Positions 29,186 to 38,271 are shown, numbered from the stretch's first letter. The stretch is DNA of 64,000 bases from Actinomycetota bacterium (GCA_020160915.1 JAIUPK010000004.1:1-64000); one strand, 5' to 3'. Notes: generated by a model from the letters alone, not told the origin. Translations and numbers: made by a program.

Positions 29186-29248
29186 GGTGCGAACTAGCAC
29201 GCCGAAACAGTCACCGCGAGTGCGCTAGTAGGTGCGGGAACTTGCACC
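29186..29248 (-). promoter_or_regulatory. Two gapped GGTGC...GCACC sites upstream of dprA
   Basis: GGTGC-N6-GCAC (29186-29200) and GGTGC-N8-GCACC (29231-29248) lie 42 and 87 nt before the dprA start. They look like spaced versions of the GGTGCACC palindrome found before the other ICE operons. The rest of 29145-29325 holds no gene; GTTCAG-N5-CTGAAC at 29301-29317 could end the VirB4 transcript. Confidence 0.4.
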
Positions 29249-29325
29249 CTCACAACACCCCACCAATCGACTGAGTTCGGCGGAATGACGCGGAATCAGA
29301 GTTCAGCAATCCTGAACGTGAGTAT

Positions 29326-30804
29326 TTAGCCCTTCATTCGTGCGGTGGTGTCGAACGCGGCGAGCTCGGCCGGGTGAAGTTGGTGCTGGACGACGAACGA
29401 GCGTTCCTTGATGCGCCAGAGTCCTTGCCCGGTGCCGAGGCCTGGGAGAAGTTTCTGTTCGGTGCCGGTGAGTCCGAGGGCTGCGGCGGTGGCGCCGAGT
29501 TGGTCGGGTTCTTGCCGGTAGATAATCCTCGTCTCCGCATTCGCCAGCAGCGAGTTCGCGAGGGCGCGCATCGCGGAGCCTTGGTCGCCGACGTTGTCGA
29601 GGTCGGTGAGTTTGTGGAAGATCAGCATGTTCGCGATCCCGTAATGCCTGGCGAGCCGCCATTGCGCGTCCATGCGGCGCAGGAGGGCTGGGTAGGCCAT
29701 GAGTCGCCAGGCTTCGTCGTAGATTACCCACCGGTGCCCGCCGTTCGGGTCCATCAGCGCCGACTCCATCCATGCGCTTGAGCAGGTCATCAGCACGGAG
29801 ATCAACGTGCTGTTCTCCGCGACGCGGGACAAGTCCAGGCTGACCATCGGCAGTGATGGGTCGAACCGCACGGTCGATGGCCCATCGAACAGCCCCGCGA
29901 GATCACCGGCAACGAGGCGGCGGAGGGCGTGGCCGACGAGCCGGCCGTCCTCCGCGAGCCGCCCATCGGTGTCGGTCGCAGGATCGGGGCTCAGGATGCG
30001 GTCGACCACCATAGGGAGGATCGGTACGTCGCTGGATCGGACGGTGTCTCTCAGGGCGAGGTCGATTGCGGTGTGCTCCAACGGGGACAGCATCCGATCC
30101 AGCACGGTTTCTGCGAGTGCGCCGATGAGTTCCCGGCGACGGGATGCGACTTGCGCCGCCCATTCCGCATCGCTCACCCCGGAGGGGCGGTGGCCCTCAT
30201 CGAGCGGGTTGAGGCGGTTGCGGAGCCCATGGCCGAGGACGATCGCTCGCCCACCGACCGCTTCTGCAACCGCGGTGTGTTCGCCTTTCGGGTCGCCGGG
30301 CACGTAGACGCGGCGTCCGAACGGGATCGACCGTGTATAGAGCGACTTCGCGAGTGAGGATTTGCCGGACCCGACGATGCCAGCGAGGACGATGTTGGGT
30401 GCGGTGATGACACCACGCGCGTACAGGGTCCAGGGGTCATAGACGAAGGAGCCGCCGGAGTAGAGGTCTTGTCCGATGAACACGCCGTCGGCGCCGAGGC
30501 CGCCTTCGGCGAGGAACGGATATGCGCCCGCGAGCGTCGCGGACGTGTCCTGATGTCGCGGCAACCGCAACCTGCCTGGCGTCCGCAACGCCGCAGCCTC
30601 CGGTTCACCAGCGGCGGGCAGGTAGGTGGTGTTTCGGCGTTCGGCCCGCTCCGCGGCGACCCGTTCACGCTCCGCTGTCTGCTCGGTTTTCCGGGCGTTG
30701 GTCTCGATCTTCGCGGCGGCGTGCTTGCGTGCTTTCCGCTGTCTGCGGCGTTCCCCGGCCGGTTCCACCAGCGCGGCGGTGTGGAGCTTCTGTTGATCGC
30801 TCAC
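29326..30804 (-). CDS. VirB4-like conjugation ATPase
   Basis: 492 aa. A charged N-terminal region (about 1-60) precedes the ATPase with Walker A LAGIVGSGKSSLAK (about residue 142) and Walker B WVIYDEAWRLMAYP. Other motifs are VYVPGDPKGEH, FHKLTDLDNVG and ETRIIYRQEPDQL. It powers assembly of the type IV secretion channel. It lacks the long N-terminal domain of full VirB4; the SCO6880-like gene two positions upstream could supply it. The start overlaps the upstream gene by 4 nt. Confidence 0.92.
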   Translation of the reverse strand: MSDQQKLHTAALVEPAGERRRQRKARKHAAAKIETNARKTEQTAERERVAAERAERRNTTYLPAAGEPEAAALRTPGRLRLPRHQDTSATLAGAYPFLAEGGLGADGVFIGQDLYSGGSFVYDPWTLYARGVITAPNIVLAGIVGSGKSSLAKSLYTRSIPFGRRVYVPGDPKGEHTAVAEAVGGRAIVLGHGLRNRLNPLDEGHRPSGVSDAEWAAQVASRRRELIGALAETVLDRMLSPLEHTAIDLALRDTVRSSDVPILPMVVDRILSPDPATDTDGRLAEDGRLVGHALRRLVAGDLAGLFDGPSTVRFDPSLPMVSLDLSRVAENSTLISVLMTCSSAWMESALMDPNGGHRWVIYDEAWRLMAYPALLRRMDAQWRLARHYGIANMLIFHKLTDLDNVGDQGSAMRALANSLLANAETRIIYRQEPDQLGATAAALGLTGTEQKLLPGLGTGQGLWRIKERSFVVQHQLHPAELAAFDTTARMKG

Positions 30805-31583
30805 AGCGCCCGCCCCCGTAGCGCCGACGAGGACTGTGACGGTACGAACCAGTCATCCTCGTCTTCGACCACGGGCGTTTGCCTGCGTGACTGTAGACGG
30901 CTCGGCGCAGTCCCCGTCACCGGAGCTCCTGCCTCCCGCTCTCGTGTTTCCGGGTGGGCGCGGAGCAGGGAGACGTGCCCGTGGTCATGGTTGTATGTCA
31001 GGGTGTAGACGCCTGTGGTGGTGGTGTGGTCGAGGGGGCCGGTGGGGATGGTGTTGTAGACGTATCCGTTGACGAACGCGGCCTGTGTGGTCTCCTCGCC
31101 CATGTCGAAGCCGGCCAGGTGCTCGATCGCGGCATCAGTGCCGTCGCGGTCGATGATCGTCAGCACCTCGTCGGCGTCTTGGCCTTGCAGGAACACCACG
31201 CTCACCCACCGCGACATCGGCCCTGGTGCTGTGGGGGCGGGGTGCCAGGCGATCCGCCCCGAGGCAGCCATTGCCGCATCCACCCGGTCATATACCCCAT
31301 CCAGCAGCGCCGCGGCCTGCTGCAGTTCCGCCGTTGCTGCGAGAGCGTAGTTCGCACCGGCGGTCTGATCCCCGGCGTCGTCGTGCGCGCGCACCCGGTT
31401 CGTCACGTGGGCAGTGGCGAGCTGGTCGAGCGCTTGCCGGAGGGATCGCACCCCAGCGAGCAGATCACCCAGCACCGCATAGGTGTCGGCGGGGTCCTCG
31501 AATACGCGGGAGGCGTGCGCGAGGCCGCGGAGCGCTTCGGACGCTTCCGCGGCGTCGACGGTTGGGTTCTGGAAGGTCGGCAT
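30801..31583 (-). CDS. Hypothetical ICE protein between SCO6880-like and VirB4-like genes
   Basis: 260 aa. The N-terminal half is helical (TVDAAEASEALRGLAHASRV, LRQALDQLATAHV). The C-terminal half is beta-rich with FLQGQDADEVLTIIDRDG. The tail is basic and Ser/Arg rich. No known family is recognised. AGGAG precedes the ATG at 31583. Position inside the secretion operon, overlapping virB4 by 4 nt, suggests a structural or chaperone role. Confidence 0.75.
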   Translation of the reverse strand: MPTFQNPTVDAAEASEALRGLAHASRVFEDPADTYAVLGDLLAGVRSLRQALDQLATAHVTNRVRAHDDAGDQTAGANYALAATAELQQAAALLDGVYDRVDAAMAASGRIAWHPAPTAPGPMSRWVSVVFLQGQDADEVLTIIDRDGTDAAIEHLAGFDMGEETTQAAFVNGYVYNTIPTGPLDHTTTTGVYTLTYNHDHGHVSLLRAHPETREREAGAPVTGTAPSRLQSRRQTPVVEDEDDWFVPSQSSSALRGRAL

Positions 31584-31599
31584 GACGGGCTCCTGTCGT

Positions 31600-33069
31600 T
31601 CAGACGGTGCGGCACAGCGGCAACGCTGCGACGGTGAAGGCTTGTGCCTGCTGCCCGACGAGACGCCGGGTCTCGCAGGAGGCTTGGATCGCGGCCTGCT
31701 CGATTGCTGCGACGGCAGTGTCGAGTTCTTCCGGAGATGGTGCGGAGACGCTGATGAGGCCGGAATAGCGGAGGACGCCGTGGCCGGCGGTGAGGTCGGC
31801 TTCTTGTTGGAGTACGTCACCGTATTCGGCGGTTTGGGAGGCGTCTTCGATCTGCCCCATCTTCTGCCGCTGCGCCGCGTCCGAGATGAGTTCGGTTTTC
31901 TTCTTCCTGATGTCACGTGCTGCCTGATCCGACCGGATGGGCGTGCACACCAGCGAGAACGATCGTTGAATCCCCGACGACAACAGCACCGGGGCGAGGA
32001 ACCCCGGATACACCTGCGACCGCGGCCACTCCGACACCCACAGCACCGCATGGTGCGCGGAATCCGACCTGAGCCGATCCCAAGACTCGGTGACCGCGAC
32101 CGGCCCCGCGGTCGCAAGCGTCCGTCCGATGTCGGTGTTCCGTTCGAGGATCGCGGCGGTTGCGGGGTCGTAGGCGGAGCGGAGAACCACTGCGACCTGT
32201 GCAGGGGTGAGCCACCCGGTGATCGTGAGCTCCGCCGCCCGCAACGCCGTCACCAGCGTCGTCATCTCCTGCCGGAGGACGGCGGCGGCACCTTTGATGC
32301 CGCCGCCGTTGGTGCGGACCTGGCGGGCTGCGGCTTTGAGATCGAGGGCGAGGCTGATGGTGGTAGCGTGGCGTTCCCCGGCGGGACCGGCACGGTCGAT
32401 GAGTTCCCGGTACACGGTGGAGGTCCAGGAGCCGTCATCGGTGCCGTGGCGTTGCCACCATTCGACCAGCCCGGAACCTCCATCGGGGAGGGTGCGTTCG
32501 CACACTTGCAGGCGGGCGATCCGCCCAGAGCGGCAGGTCGTGGCGAGCACGCGCCCCCAGGTGGCGACGCGGCGTTCCTGCTCGCCGGGGTCGAGGAGCA
32601 CGAACGCAGGGTGGGAGACGCCGACGATCGCGGTGAGGGTCTGCGCGTGGGGGTCGTGGATCATCGCCGCCCCCGTCTCCGAGTCCTCCCACTCCCGCAG
32701 CGACGCCGCATCACCAGGAAGAGCGAGCGTGCCCGCAGGCCGCGGCTTCACGACCCGCCGCCGGAACACCGTCTGCCGTGCCTGGGTGCGCGCAACCCAC
32801 CGGAAGGTGACAGGCACCCACTCGATGAGTTTCCGGCCCCCGACCGGGGTCCAGGCGAGGGCTGCGGAGAGGAGCCAGATGGGTGCGGTCCAGGCCAGCA
32901 GTATCCCGCCGCCGGCGTAGAGGGCGCCGACGATGGAGAGGATGCCTGTGGCGAGGACGATGAGTTGCGGGAGGGAGAGGCCGAGGAGGATGCCGCGGCG
33001 GGTGAGGCGGGAGAACTGCACCGCCCGCAACCCAAACCCCGCACTGCTCGTGTTCTGCTGACTCGACAT
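31600..33069 (-). CDS. SCO6880-like membrane protein of the conjugation apparatus
   Basis: 489 aa. Two N-terminal membrane helices (GILLGLSLPQLIVLATGILS, LLAWTAPIWLLSAALAW) resemble the PrgI-type domain, followed by a large soluble part (VTFRWVARTQARQTVFRRR, WGRVLATTCRSGRIARLQV). This layout is typical of the SCO6880 family in actinobacterial ICEs. With the next ATPase it may form a split PrgI-VirB4 unit, which is inference. The ATG at 33069 has AAGGAG 8 nt upstream. Confidence 0.82.
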   Translation of the reverse strand: MSSQQNTSSAGFGLRAVQFSRLTRRGILLGLSLPQLIVLATGILSIVGALYAGGGILLAWTAPIWLLSAALAWTPVGGRKLIEWVPVTFRWVARTQARQTVFRRRVVKPRPAGTLALPGDAASLREWEDSETGAAMIHDPHAQTLTAIVGVSHPAFVLLDPGEQERRVATWGRVLATTCRSGRIARLQVCERTLPDGGSGLVEWWQRHGTDDGSWTSTVYRELIDRAGPAGERHATTISLALDLKAAARQVRTNGGGIKGAAAVLRQEMTTLVTALRAAELTITGWLTPAQVAVVLRSAYDPATAAILERNTDIGRTLATAGPVAVTESWDRLRSDSAHHAVLWVSEWPRSQVYPGFLAPVLLSSGIQRSFSLVCTPIRSDQAARDIRKKKTELISDAAQRQKMGQIEDASQTAEYGDVLQQEADLTAGHGVLRYSGLISVSAPSPEELDTAVAAIEQAAIQASCETRRLVGQQAQAFTVAALPLCRTV

Positions 33070-33074
33070 CAGTC

Positions 33075-34469
33075 TCACTCCTTCCCGGCAGACGGCTTCG
33101 ATGACGGCGCAGGCGGTGGCGTCGAGGGTGCAGGTCGTGCCGGTGGTGCGGTCGGCGTGTGACTCGGCGCAGGCGGTGGTGGTGCGGGTTGCACGGTCTC
33201 ACCGGCCCCTGCCGCGTGCCCTTCCGCAGCACCGCCGACCTTGCCACCGAGCTTTGGCCCCGCAGTCGCTGCTGCGCCGACCACCTGAGCTCCGACGACG
33301 ACCGCTGCTGCAGGCCCCGCAGCAGCCCCGCCAGCTCCGGCACCGGCCGCGCCAGCACTGCCGCCCGCGCTCCCGGCTCCTGCACCGGCTGCGGCACCGG
33401 AACTACCTGCCGCTGCGCCGCCTCCGGCGGCGGGACTGGCCGTCGTTGCGGGTGGGGTGCCTCCACCGGATGGTGCCGCGCCACCGCCCTTATCTCCCGC
33501 GCCGTCCAGCACCTTCTTCGCCCCGTCCGTCTTCGGGGCGGACGGCACGGGGACGGGGCGGTTGAGGGCGGATTTGGCTTCTTGTTCGGCGCTCATCGAG
33601 TGGTACATGTCGAAGCCGATGAACGTGACGAACTTGTACGTCATGTACGGGGCGAACGCGGCGATGAACATCAACACGACCCCGGCGATGGGGTCACTGA
33701 TCGACGCCAGATCAAGCTCAATCGGAGCGCTCACTTGGGTGATCGCGACGAGGAAGATCACCACCAGGACGAGCTTCGACAGGATCAGGGCGATCACGAA
33801 CGTCGCCCATTTCCCGAACCACCCCTTGGTCGCATCCCAGGAGAACCCCGCGAGGGCGATGGGTGCGAACACGATCGCGACCAGCAGGAGCGCTTTGCGG
33901 ATCAAAAGGGAGAACCACACGATGGCCGCCGCCGATATGGCGAGGCCGGCGAGGAAGATCGTGACGATCGCACCCACCCCGGGCGCGGCGATGTTGATCC
34001 CCGCGAACCCCGCCGCAAGCAGGGTGATGCGGTCGCCGATCGATTCCATCGTGTTCCCCGTGGCCTGCACGATCCCGACCGCGAGCTGATCCGTGATCTC
34101 CAACAGGAGACCTGTGAGACCGATGGCGACGAACGAGCCGAGGATGCTTTTCGCGGCTCCCAGGGCGGCGCGGGTGAGGGCGGTGGGGTCGCGGTGGATG
34201 AGGCCGGTGATCAGTTGCAGGCAGAAGAAGATCAGCACCACGAACACCGCGACCCCGAAGAGGATGTTGTAGACCCCGACGTAGCCTTCGTCGGTGACGT
34301 CGACGAGGGTGGTGGTGTCGAACACCGCCCAGACCGCCTCGAACAGCCACGCCGCCGCCCCGCCCATCGCCTGGGCGAGCCAGTCGAACGGGGCCGCGAT
34401 CAACGTCGCTGCTCCTTGCCCGACGGTGTCGCATACGGCCGAGATCACTGGCACATCACACACACTCAC
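33075..34469 (-). CDS. VirB6/TrbL-like polytopic membrane protein
   Basis: 464 aa. Seven or so membrane helices (for example NILFGVAVFVVLIFFCLQLI, FAGINIAAPGVGAIVTIFLA) are followed by a C-terminal tail of about 130 aa, very rich in Ala/Gly/Pro/Ser. GTG at 34469 with AGGAGG upstream is clear. VirB6/TrbL proteins form the inner-membrane pore of type IV secretion systems. The low-complexity tail may be exposed or disordered. Confidence 0.87.
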   Translation of the reverse strand: MSVCDVPVISAVCDTVGQGAATLIAAPFDWLAQAMGGAAAWLFEAVWAVFDTTTLVDVTDEGYVGVYNILFGVAVFVVLIFFCLQLITGLIHRDPTALTRAALGAAKSILGSFVAIGLTGLLLEITDQLAVGIVQATGNTMESIGDRITLLAAGFAGINIAAPGVGAIVTIFLAGLAISAAAIVWFSLLIRKALLLVAIVFAPIALAGFSWDATKGWFGKWATFVIALILSKLVLVVIFLVAITQVSAPIELDLASISDPIAGVVLMFIAAFAPYMTYKFVTFIGFDMYHSMSAEQEAKSALNRPVPVPSAPKTDGAKKVLDGAGDKGGGAAPSGGGTPPATTASPAAGGGAAAGSSGAAAGAGAGSAGGSAGAAGAGAGGAAAGPAAAVVVGAQVVGAAATAGPKLGGKVGGAAEGHAAGAGETVQPAPPPPAPSHTPTAPPARPAPSTPPPAPSSKPSAGKE

Positions 34470-34498
34470 CGCATCCTCCTTCCCTCGTCGCGGTGGGG

Positions 34499-34768
34499 TT
34501 AGACGGCTTGGCCGACGCCCCAGAAGAAGTTGATGAGCGTCACCGACGCGCCGCAGATGATCGCCGCCCCGCAGGACACGAGCACCCCGACCTTCCCGCG
34601 GCTGGCGAGGTGGGGGTTGCTGCTGTTCGCGCCGAAGCCCCACACGATCGCGGAGACGATCAGGGCGAGGACGGAGAGGATCAGGCCGACGGTCATGACC
34701 GCGCCGACGATGATGCGCAACTGCTCGATACCGGGAAGCCCGGTACCGTTCGGATCAATATCAATCAC
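34499..34768 (-). CDS. Small two-TM protein, pilin-sized (DUF6112-like), copy 1
   Basis: 89 aa. Two membrane helices (IIVGAVMTVGLILSVLALIV and VLVSCGAAIICGASVTLI) flank a short loop (GANSSNPHLASRGK), with GVGQAV at the C-terminus. It is a paralogue of the protein at 36122-36388. The topology recalls VirB2/TrbC pilins. GTG at 34768 is chosen because AAGGAG lies 7 nt upstream; a GTG 21 nt earlier is also possible. Confidence 0.8.
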   Translation of the reverse strand: MIDIDPNGTGLPGIEQLRIIVGAVMTVGLILSVLALIVSAIVWGFGANSSNPHLASRGKVGVLVSCGAAIICGASVTLINFFWGVGQAV

Positions 34769-34820
34769 AGGGATGCTCCTTCTGCTCACAAGCGCCGGGG
34801 AATGGCGGACTTGTCAGCCA

Positions 34821-34828
34821 GGTGCACC
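34821..34828 (-). promoter_or_regulatory. GGTGCACC site upstream of the secretion operon
   Basis: Perfect palindrome GGTGCACC, 53 nt before the start at 34768 and 28 nt before the divergent hydrolase gene at 34856. A TAAACT at 34844-34849 lies 17 nt beyond GGTGCA on the plus strand and 6 nt before the hydrolase ATG, so the site may also touch that promoter. Confidence 0.6.
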
Positions 34829-34855
34829 CACAGGCCCCGCCGATAAACTCGAGCG

Positions 34856-35509
34856 ATGGCCCCACAAGCGCAGACCGTCGTGTTCCTTCACGGCCTCGGC
34901 GCCGGCACCGACTCCTGGAACCCCCAGATCGCCGCCCTCCCCGACGGGTTCACCGGAATCGCGCCCCGCATCGCCGGGCTCGCCGACGGTGACGGCGAGG
35001 GGTTCTCGCTGAGAGCGGCGGCGACGGCTGTGCGTGAGGAGCTTGACCGGCTCGGCGTGGAGCGCGCGCATCTGGTCGGGCTGTCCCTGGGTGGGATGGT
35101 CGCCACGCGGTTCGCGATCGACTCCCCGGCCCGGGTCACATCCCTCGTGCTCTCCGGCAGCCAGGTCCACCCGAACCCGGCACTCATGCGGGTGCAGAAC
35201 GCGATCATGCGACTCCTCCCGGCAAGGGTCGTCGCCCAGCCGGGGATGAGTAAACAGCGGATGCTCGCGGTGCTCCGCGCCGTCGGTGAGACGGACTTCC
35301 GGGGAGAACTCGCGCGGGTCACCGCGCCGACGCTGGTGCTGTGCGGACTGAAAGACCGCCCGAACCTCCCCGCCGCCAAAGAACTCGCCGCCGGAATCCC
35401 AGGGGCCGAACTGCAGCTCGTGCCCGGCACCGGCCACGAGTGGAACATCCACCAACCCGACGCGTTCAGCACCAGGCTCAACGCCTTCCACCGGAGCCTC
35501 ATGTCGTGA
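34856..35509 (+). CDS. Alpha/beta hydrolase
   Basis: 217 aa. The oxyanion loop VVFLHGLGAG, nucleophile elbow VGLSLGGMVA (Ser), acidic-residue strand APTLVLCGLKDRPN and catalytic His in GTGHEWN fit the alpha/beta-hydrolase triad. It is on the opposite strand to the surrounding conjugation genes, with its own possible leaderless promoter. The stop overlaps the methyltransferase GTG by 4 nt, so the two form a cassette. The substrate is unknown. Confidence 0.9.
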   Translation: MAPQAQTVVFLHGLGAGTDSWNPQIAALPDGFTGIAPRIAGLADGDGEGFSLRAAATAVREELDRLGVERAHLVGLSLGGMVATRFAIDSPARVTSLVLSGSQVHPNPALMRVQNAIMRLLPARVVAQPGMSKQRMLAVLRAVGETDFRGELARVTAPTLVLCGLKDRPNLPAAKELAAGIPGAELQLVPGTGHEWNIHQPDAFSTRLNAFHRSLMS

Positions 35510-36156
35510 CGGCCGGTGAGGTGCAGCGCGCCTACGGTGCGCGTGCGGCCGAGTACGCGGAGCACCTCGGCGTGATGGAGGCCGTTGCCGCGCCGGATCG
35601 CGAACTCGTGCTCTCCTGGGCGCAGACGCTCACCGGTCCGGTGCTCGATGTCGGCTGCGGCCCCGGCCACTGGACCGCCTACCTCCACGAGCACAACGTC
35701 GAGATTGTCGGCATTGACCCGACCCCCGAGTTCATCACCCACGCTCGAACAGCGCATCCGGGGATCACGTTCCGCGACGGCCAGGCCGAACGCCTCGACG
35801 CGCCGGATGGGTCGCTGGGCGGTGTGCTCGCCTGGTACTCGCTCATCCACTCCGAACCCGCCGCAGCGACGGCGGCACTGGTCGAGTTCGCCCGCGCCCT
35901 CCGTCCCGGTGGCGGACTCCTCCTCGGGTTCTTCGAGGGACCAGTGTTCGAGCCATTCGATCACGCGATCACCACCGCCTACCGGTGGCCCATTGGCGAA
36001 CTCAGTGCCCTCTTGCAGCAAGCGGGATTCACGGTCACCGAGACGCACACGCGCACCGATCCGGGTGTTCGCCCGCACGGTGCGATCGTCGCCACGCGGA
36101 ACTCGGCGCACCGGGGCCGGGTTACAGGTATTCGCCGACGCCCAGGAGGAAGTTGA
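35506..36156 (+). CDS. Class I SAM-dependent methyltransferase
   Basis: 216 aa from GTG. The SAM-binding motif is VLDVGCGPGHWTAYL (about residue 45), followed by VEIVGIDPTPEFI and later LLLGFFEGP. It resembles UbiE/Methyltransf_11 small-molecule methyltransferases. It is coupled to the hydrolase and runs 35 nt into the convergent gene at 36122-36388. Cargo inside the transfer region; the substrate is unknown. Confidence 0.88.
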   Translation: MTAGEVQRAYGARAAEYAEHLGVMEAVAAPDRELVLSWAQTLTGPVLDVGCGPGHWTAYLHEHNVEIVGIDPTPEFITHARTAHPGITFRDGQAERLDAPDGSLGGVLAWYSLIHSEPAAATAALVEFARALRPGGGLLLGFFEGPVFEPFDHAITTAYRWPIGELSALLQQAGFTVTETHTRTDPGVRPHGAIVATRNSAHRGRVTGIRRRPGGS

Positions 36157-36388
36157 CCCAGGCGACGCCGGCTCCGGCGAGAGCCGCGGTGCCGAGCGCG
36201 ACCCAGGCACCGATCCGTGCTTTGGTCGCGGTGTGGGGGTTGCCGGTCGAGGATGAGATGGCCCACACAATCGCGGAAACGATCAGCATGAGCACGGCGA
36301 TGATGAGCACGAACATCAGCAGTGCGCCGATCACCGCACGGAGGTCGCCGGCGGCGCCAACGCCGCCGAAGTCGGGAAACACGTCCAT
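36122..36388 (-). CDS. Small two-TM protein, pilin-sized (DUF6112-like), copy 2
   Basis: 88 aa. The same plan as the protein at 34499-34768: helix VIGALLMFVLIIAVLMLIVS, loop TGNPHTATKARIG, helix WVALGTAALAGAGVAWV and GVGEYL end. It overlaps the M23 gene by 1 nt upstream (36388) and the convergent methyltransferase by 35 nt. The two copies flank the hydrolase/methyltransferase cassette. Confidence 0.8.
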   Translation of the reverse strand: MDVFPDFGGVGAAGDLRAVIGALLMFVLIIAVLMLIVSAIVWAISSSTGNPHTATKARIGAWVALGTAALAGAGVAWVNFLLGVGEYL

Positions 36389-37569
36389 CAGCGGACACCC
36401 CCGCCCAGCGTGCAGGACGCGCGGGAGGCGTTGCCGCCGGTGATGCCTTCGGCGTCGTGGTCGGTGAGCCATTGGTCGGAGTCGATCGCCGGCTGCCCGG
36501 TCCCGCCGGGTCGGATTTCGAGGTGGAGGTGGGGGCCGGTGGATTTCCCGGAGGAGCCGACATCGCCGATATGCTGCCCGGCGGTGACGGTCATGCCTTC
36601 GGTGACGTGGATGCCGTGCTCCCACATATGCGCGTAGTACGACGCGACCCGTTCCCCGCCGACGGTGTGCTCCACGATGATGAGTCCACCCCAGTTGCCG
36701 GTGTAGCCGGCGTGGGTGACGATCCCATCGGCAACGGCATAGATCGGGGTGCCGTCTGCGGCGGCGAAGTCGCTGCCAGAGTGAAACGCAGTCTCGAAGG
36801 TGATTGGGTCGGTGCGCCACCCGAACGGGCTGGTCCGCACCCAGGAGCCCTCCGGCAACGGGAACACGACCTTGGTGGTCTCCGGCACCACCACCTCACC
36901 GCTTCCACCGCCGCCGGTCGATGGCGCGGGGCGGGTGAGGGCGGTGAGGATCGCTTCGGCGACGGGCTGATAGTTCTGATACCGATCCGGGTACGCCGAC
37001 ACCTCGACGGCTTGCGCGGCACTGCCTGGGGCGAGTTGCTGCCACCCGGAAATGTCGAGCAGTCCTCGGGGGCTCGGGTAGTTGGGTCCGGTGGGTCCGC
37101 CGTAGAACGCGCGGGCCTGGTAGTTCGGGTCCATGAGTTCCGCGACGGTGCCCCATCCGGCTTGTGGGCGCATCTGGAACAGGCCGAGGGAGTCATGATC
37201 GGACGCATCGCCGTCGTTGGGGTAGTTCGCGGATTCGGGGTAGGTGCCGGTGTTGGCGAGCATCCGCAGGTGCGACTCCGTAAGCGCTGCCATCAACGCG
37301 ATCACCACCCCCGGACGCCCCACCCCATCCGTCTGCCCACCAACCGTGATGATCGTGGCAGCGTGGGTGAGCTGCTGACGATTCAGCGTCACCGTCTCAC
37401 CATTCTTCGTCGTCGCAGTGAGCGAGTCCGGGATCGGCCCCACGATCAACGACCCCGGTGCGCACGCGGCGACGGCGGGGTTGGCGAGGACGGCGACGGA
37501 CAGGAGCACGGTCGCGGGACCGAAACAGACGCCGGCGACGGTGAGGGCGGCGAGGAGCTTCTTGAGCAT
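36388..37569 (-). CDS. M23 family peptidoglycan endopeptidase of the transfer system
   Basis: 393 aa. An N-terminal signal or anchor (LLAALTVAGVCFGPATVLLS) leads into a lysozyme-like region (VIALMAALTESHLRMLANTG, HDSLGLFQMRPQAGWG) and a C-terminal LytM domain with zinc ligands in HSGSDFAAADG and GPHLHLEIRPG. It likely opens the cell wall for the conjugation channel. The two-domain SLT-like plus M23 layout is common in Gram-positive conjugation. Confidence 0.92.
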   Translation of the reverse strand: MLKKLLAALTVAGVCFGPATVLLSVAVLANPAVAACAPGSLIVGPIPDSLTATTKNGETVTLNRQQLTHAATIITVGGQTDGVGRPGVVIALMAALTESHLRMLANTGTYPESANYPNDGDASDHDSLGLFQMRPQAGWGTVAELMDPNYQARAFYGGPTGPNYPSPRGLLDISGWQQLAPGSAAQAVEVSAYPDRYQNYQPVAEAILTALTRPAPSTGGGGSGEVVVPETTKVVFPLPEGSWVRTSPFGWRTDPITFETAFHSGSDFAAADGTPIYAVADGIVTHAGYTGNWGGLIIVEHTVGGERVASYYAHMWEHGIHVTEGMTVTAGQHIGDVGSSGKSTGPHLHLEIRPGGTGQPAIDSDQWLTDHDAEGITGGNASRASCTLGGGVR

Positions 37570-37575
37570 GGCCGG

Positions 37576-38271
37576 TCACCGCAGCGGGTTGTCGAGCTGC
37601 GACAACCGCAACAAGAGACAGGTGGCGGTGATCGGGTCGGCAGGCGCCGGTGCGGGGGTGCGTTCGGGGGTGCAGGTGAGGAACACGGTGAACGCGACTG
37701 GGTGCGTTGTCGTGACCGGGTCGGTGCCCCAGTAGCCGGTGCGGTGGCGGGTCCCGGTGATCGTGTACGCGACCGCGCCGTCAGGAATCTGCCCCGGCGC
37801 CGCCTGCACCACGGCGTCCTCCCACACGGCAGGGATCTCGATCGTGTCGATGGTGAGCCACTGCCGCGTCTGATGCGTGCGGAGCTGCGCCCACGCATCC
37901 GGCGTCGGCAGATACGAGCGGACATCGGATGCGGCAGCGTCAGCTTCCGTGTCGGCGGTGACATCGGCGAGCATCTGCGCGTAATCGGCAGGCCCATACC
38001 CGCTGCTGGTATCCCAAGTGAACAGTGCGTCCGCGATCGCTGCCGCGAACTGATCAGGCCCGCCGAGCGTGACCACGGCTTCCGGCTCTGCCGCGACGTG
38101 TGCGGAGCCCGTGGCGGTCGGGCCGTCCGTCGGAGTGGGATCAGCAGGTTCGGTGGTCTGTGGTCCGCGGATGAGGCCGTAGACGCCGACGCCGATGAGG
38201 AGGAGCAGGATGAGGCCGCCTGTGATGGCGGCGATGAGCACGGTGCGGCGGCGGCGAGCGGTGGGGTCCAT
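37576..38271 (-). CDS. Bitopic membrane protein, possible VirB8/TcpC-like
   Basis: 231 aa. A basic N-terminus (MDPTARRRR) precedes one membrane helix (TVLIAAITGGLILLLLIGVG), a Pro/Thr-rich linker and an extracytoplasmic domain of about 160 aa ending in LLRLSQLDNPLR. Size and topology match VirB8/TcpC scaffold proteins, but no motif proves it. The ATG at 38271 has AAGGA upstream and a GGTGCACC site 39 nt before it. Confidence 0.72.
   Translation of the reverse strand: MDPTARRRRTVLIAAITGGLILLLLIGVGVYGLIRGPQTTEPADPTPTDGPTATGSAHVAAEPEAVVTLGGPDQFAAAIADALFTWDTSSGYGPADYAQMLADVTADTEADAAASDVRSYLPTPDAWAQLRTHQTRQWLTIDTIEIPAVWEDAVVQAAPGQIPDGAVAYTITGTRHRTGYWGTDPVTTTHPVAFTVFLTCTPERTPAPAPADPITATCLLLRLSQLDNPLR

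Noticed and set aside
31483-33162. 559 aa plus-strand open frame opposite the SCO6880-like gene
   Set aside because: Gly/Arg/Glu-rich antisense translation; the minus-strand gene has membrane helices, an RBS and operon overlaps.
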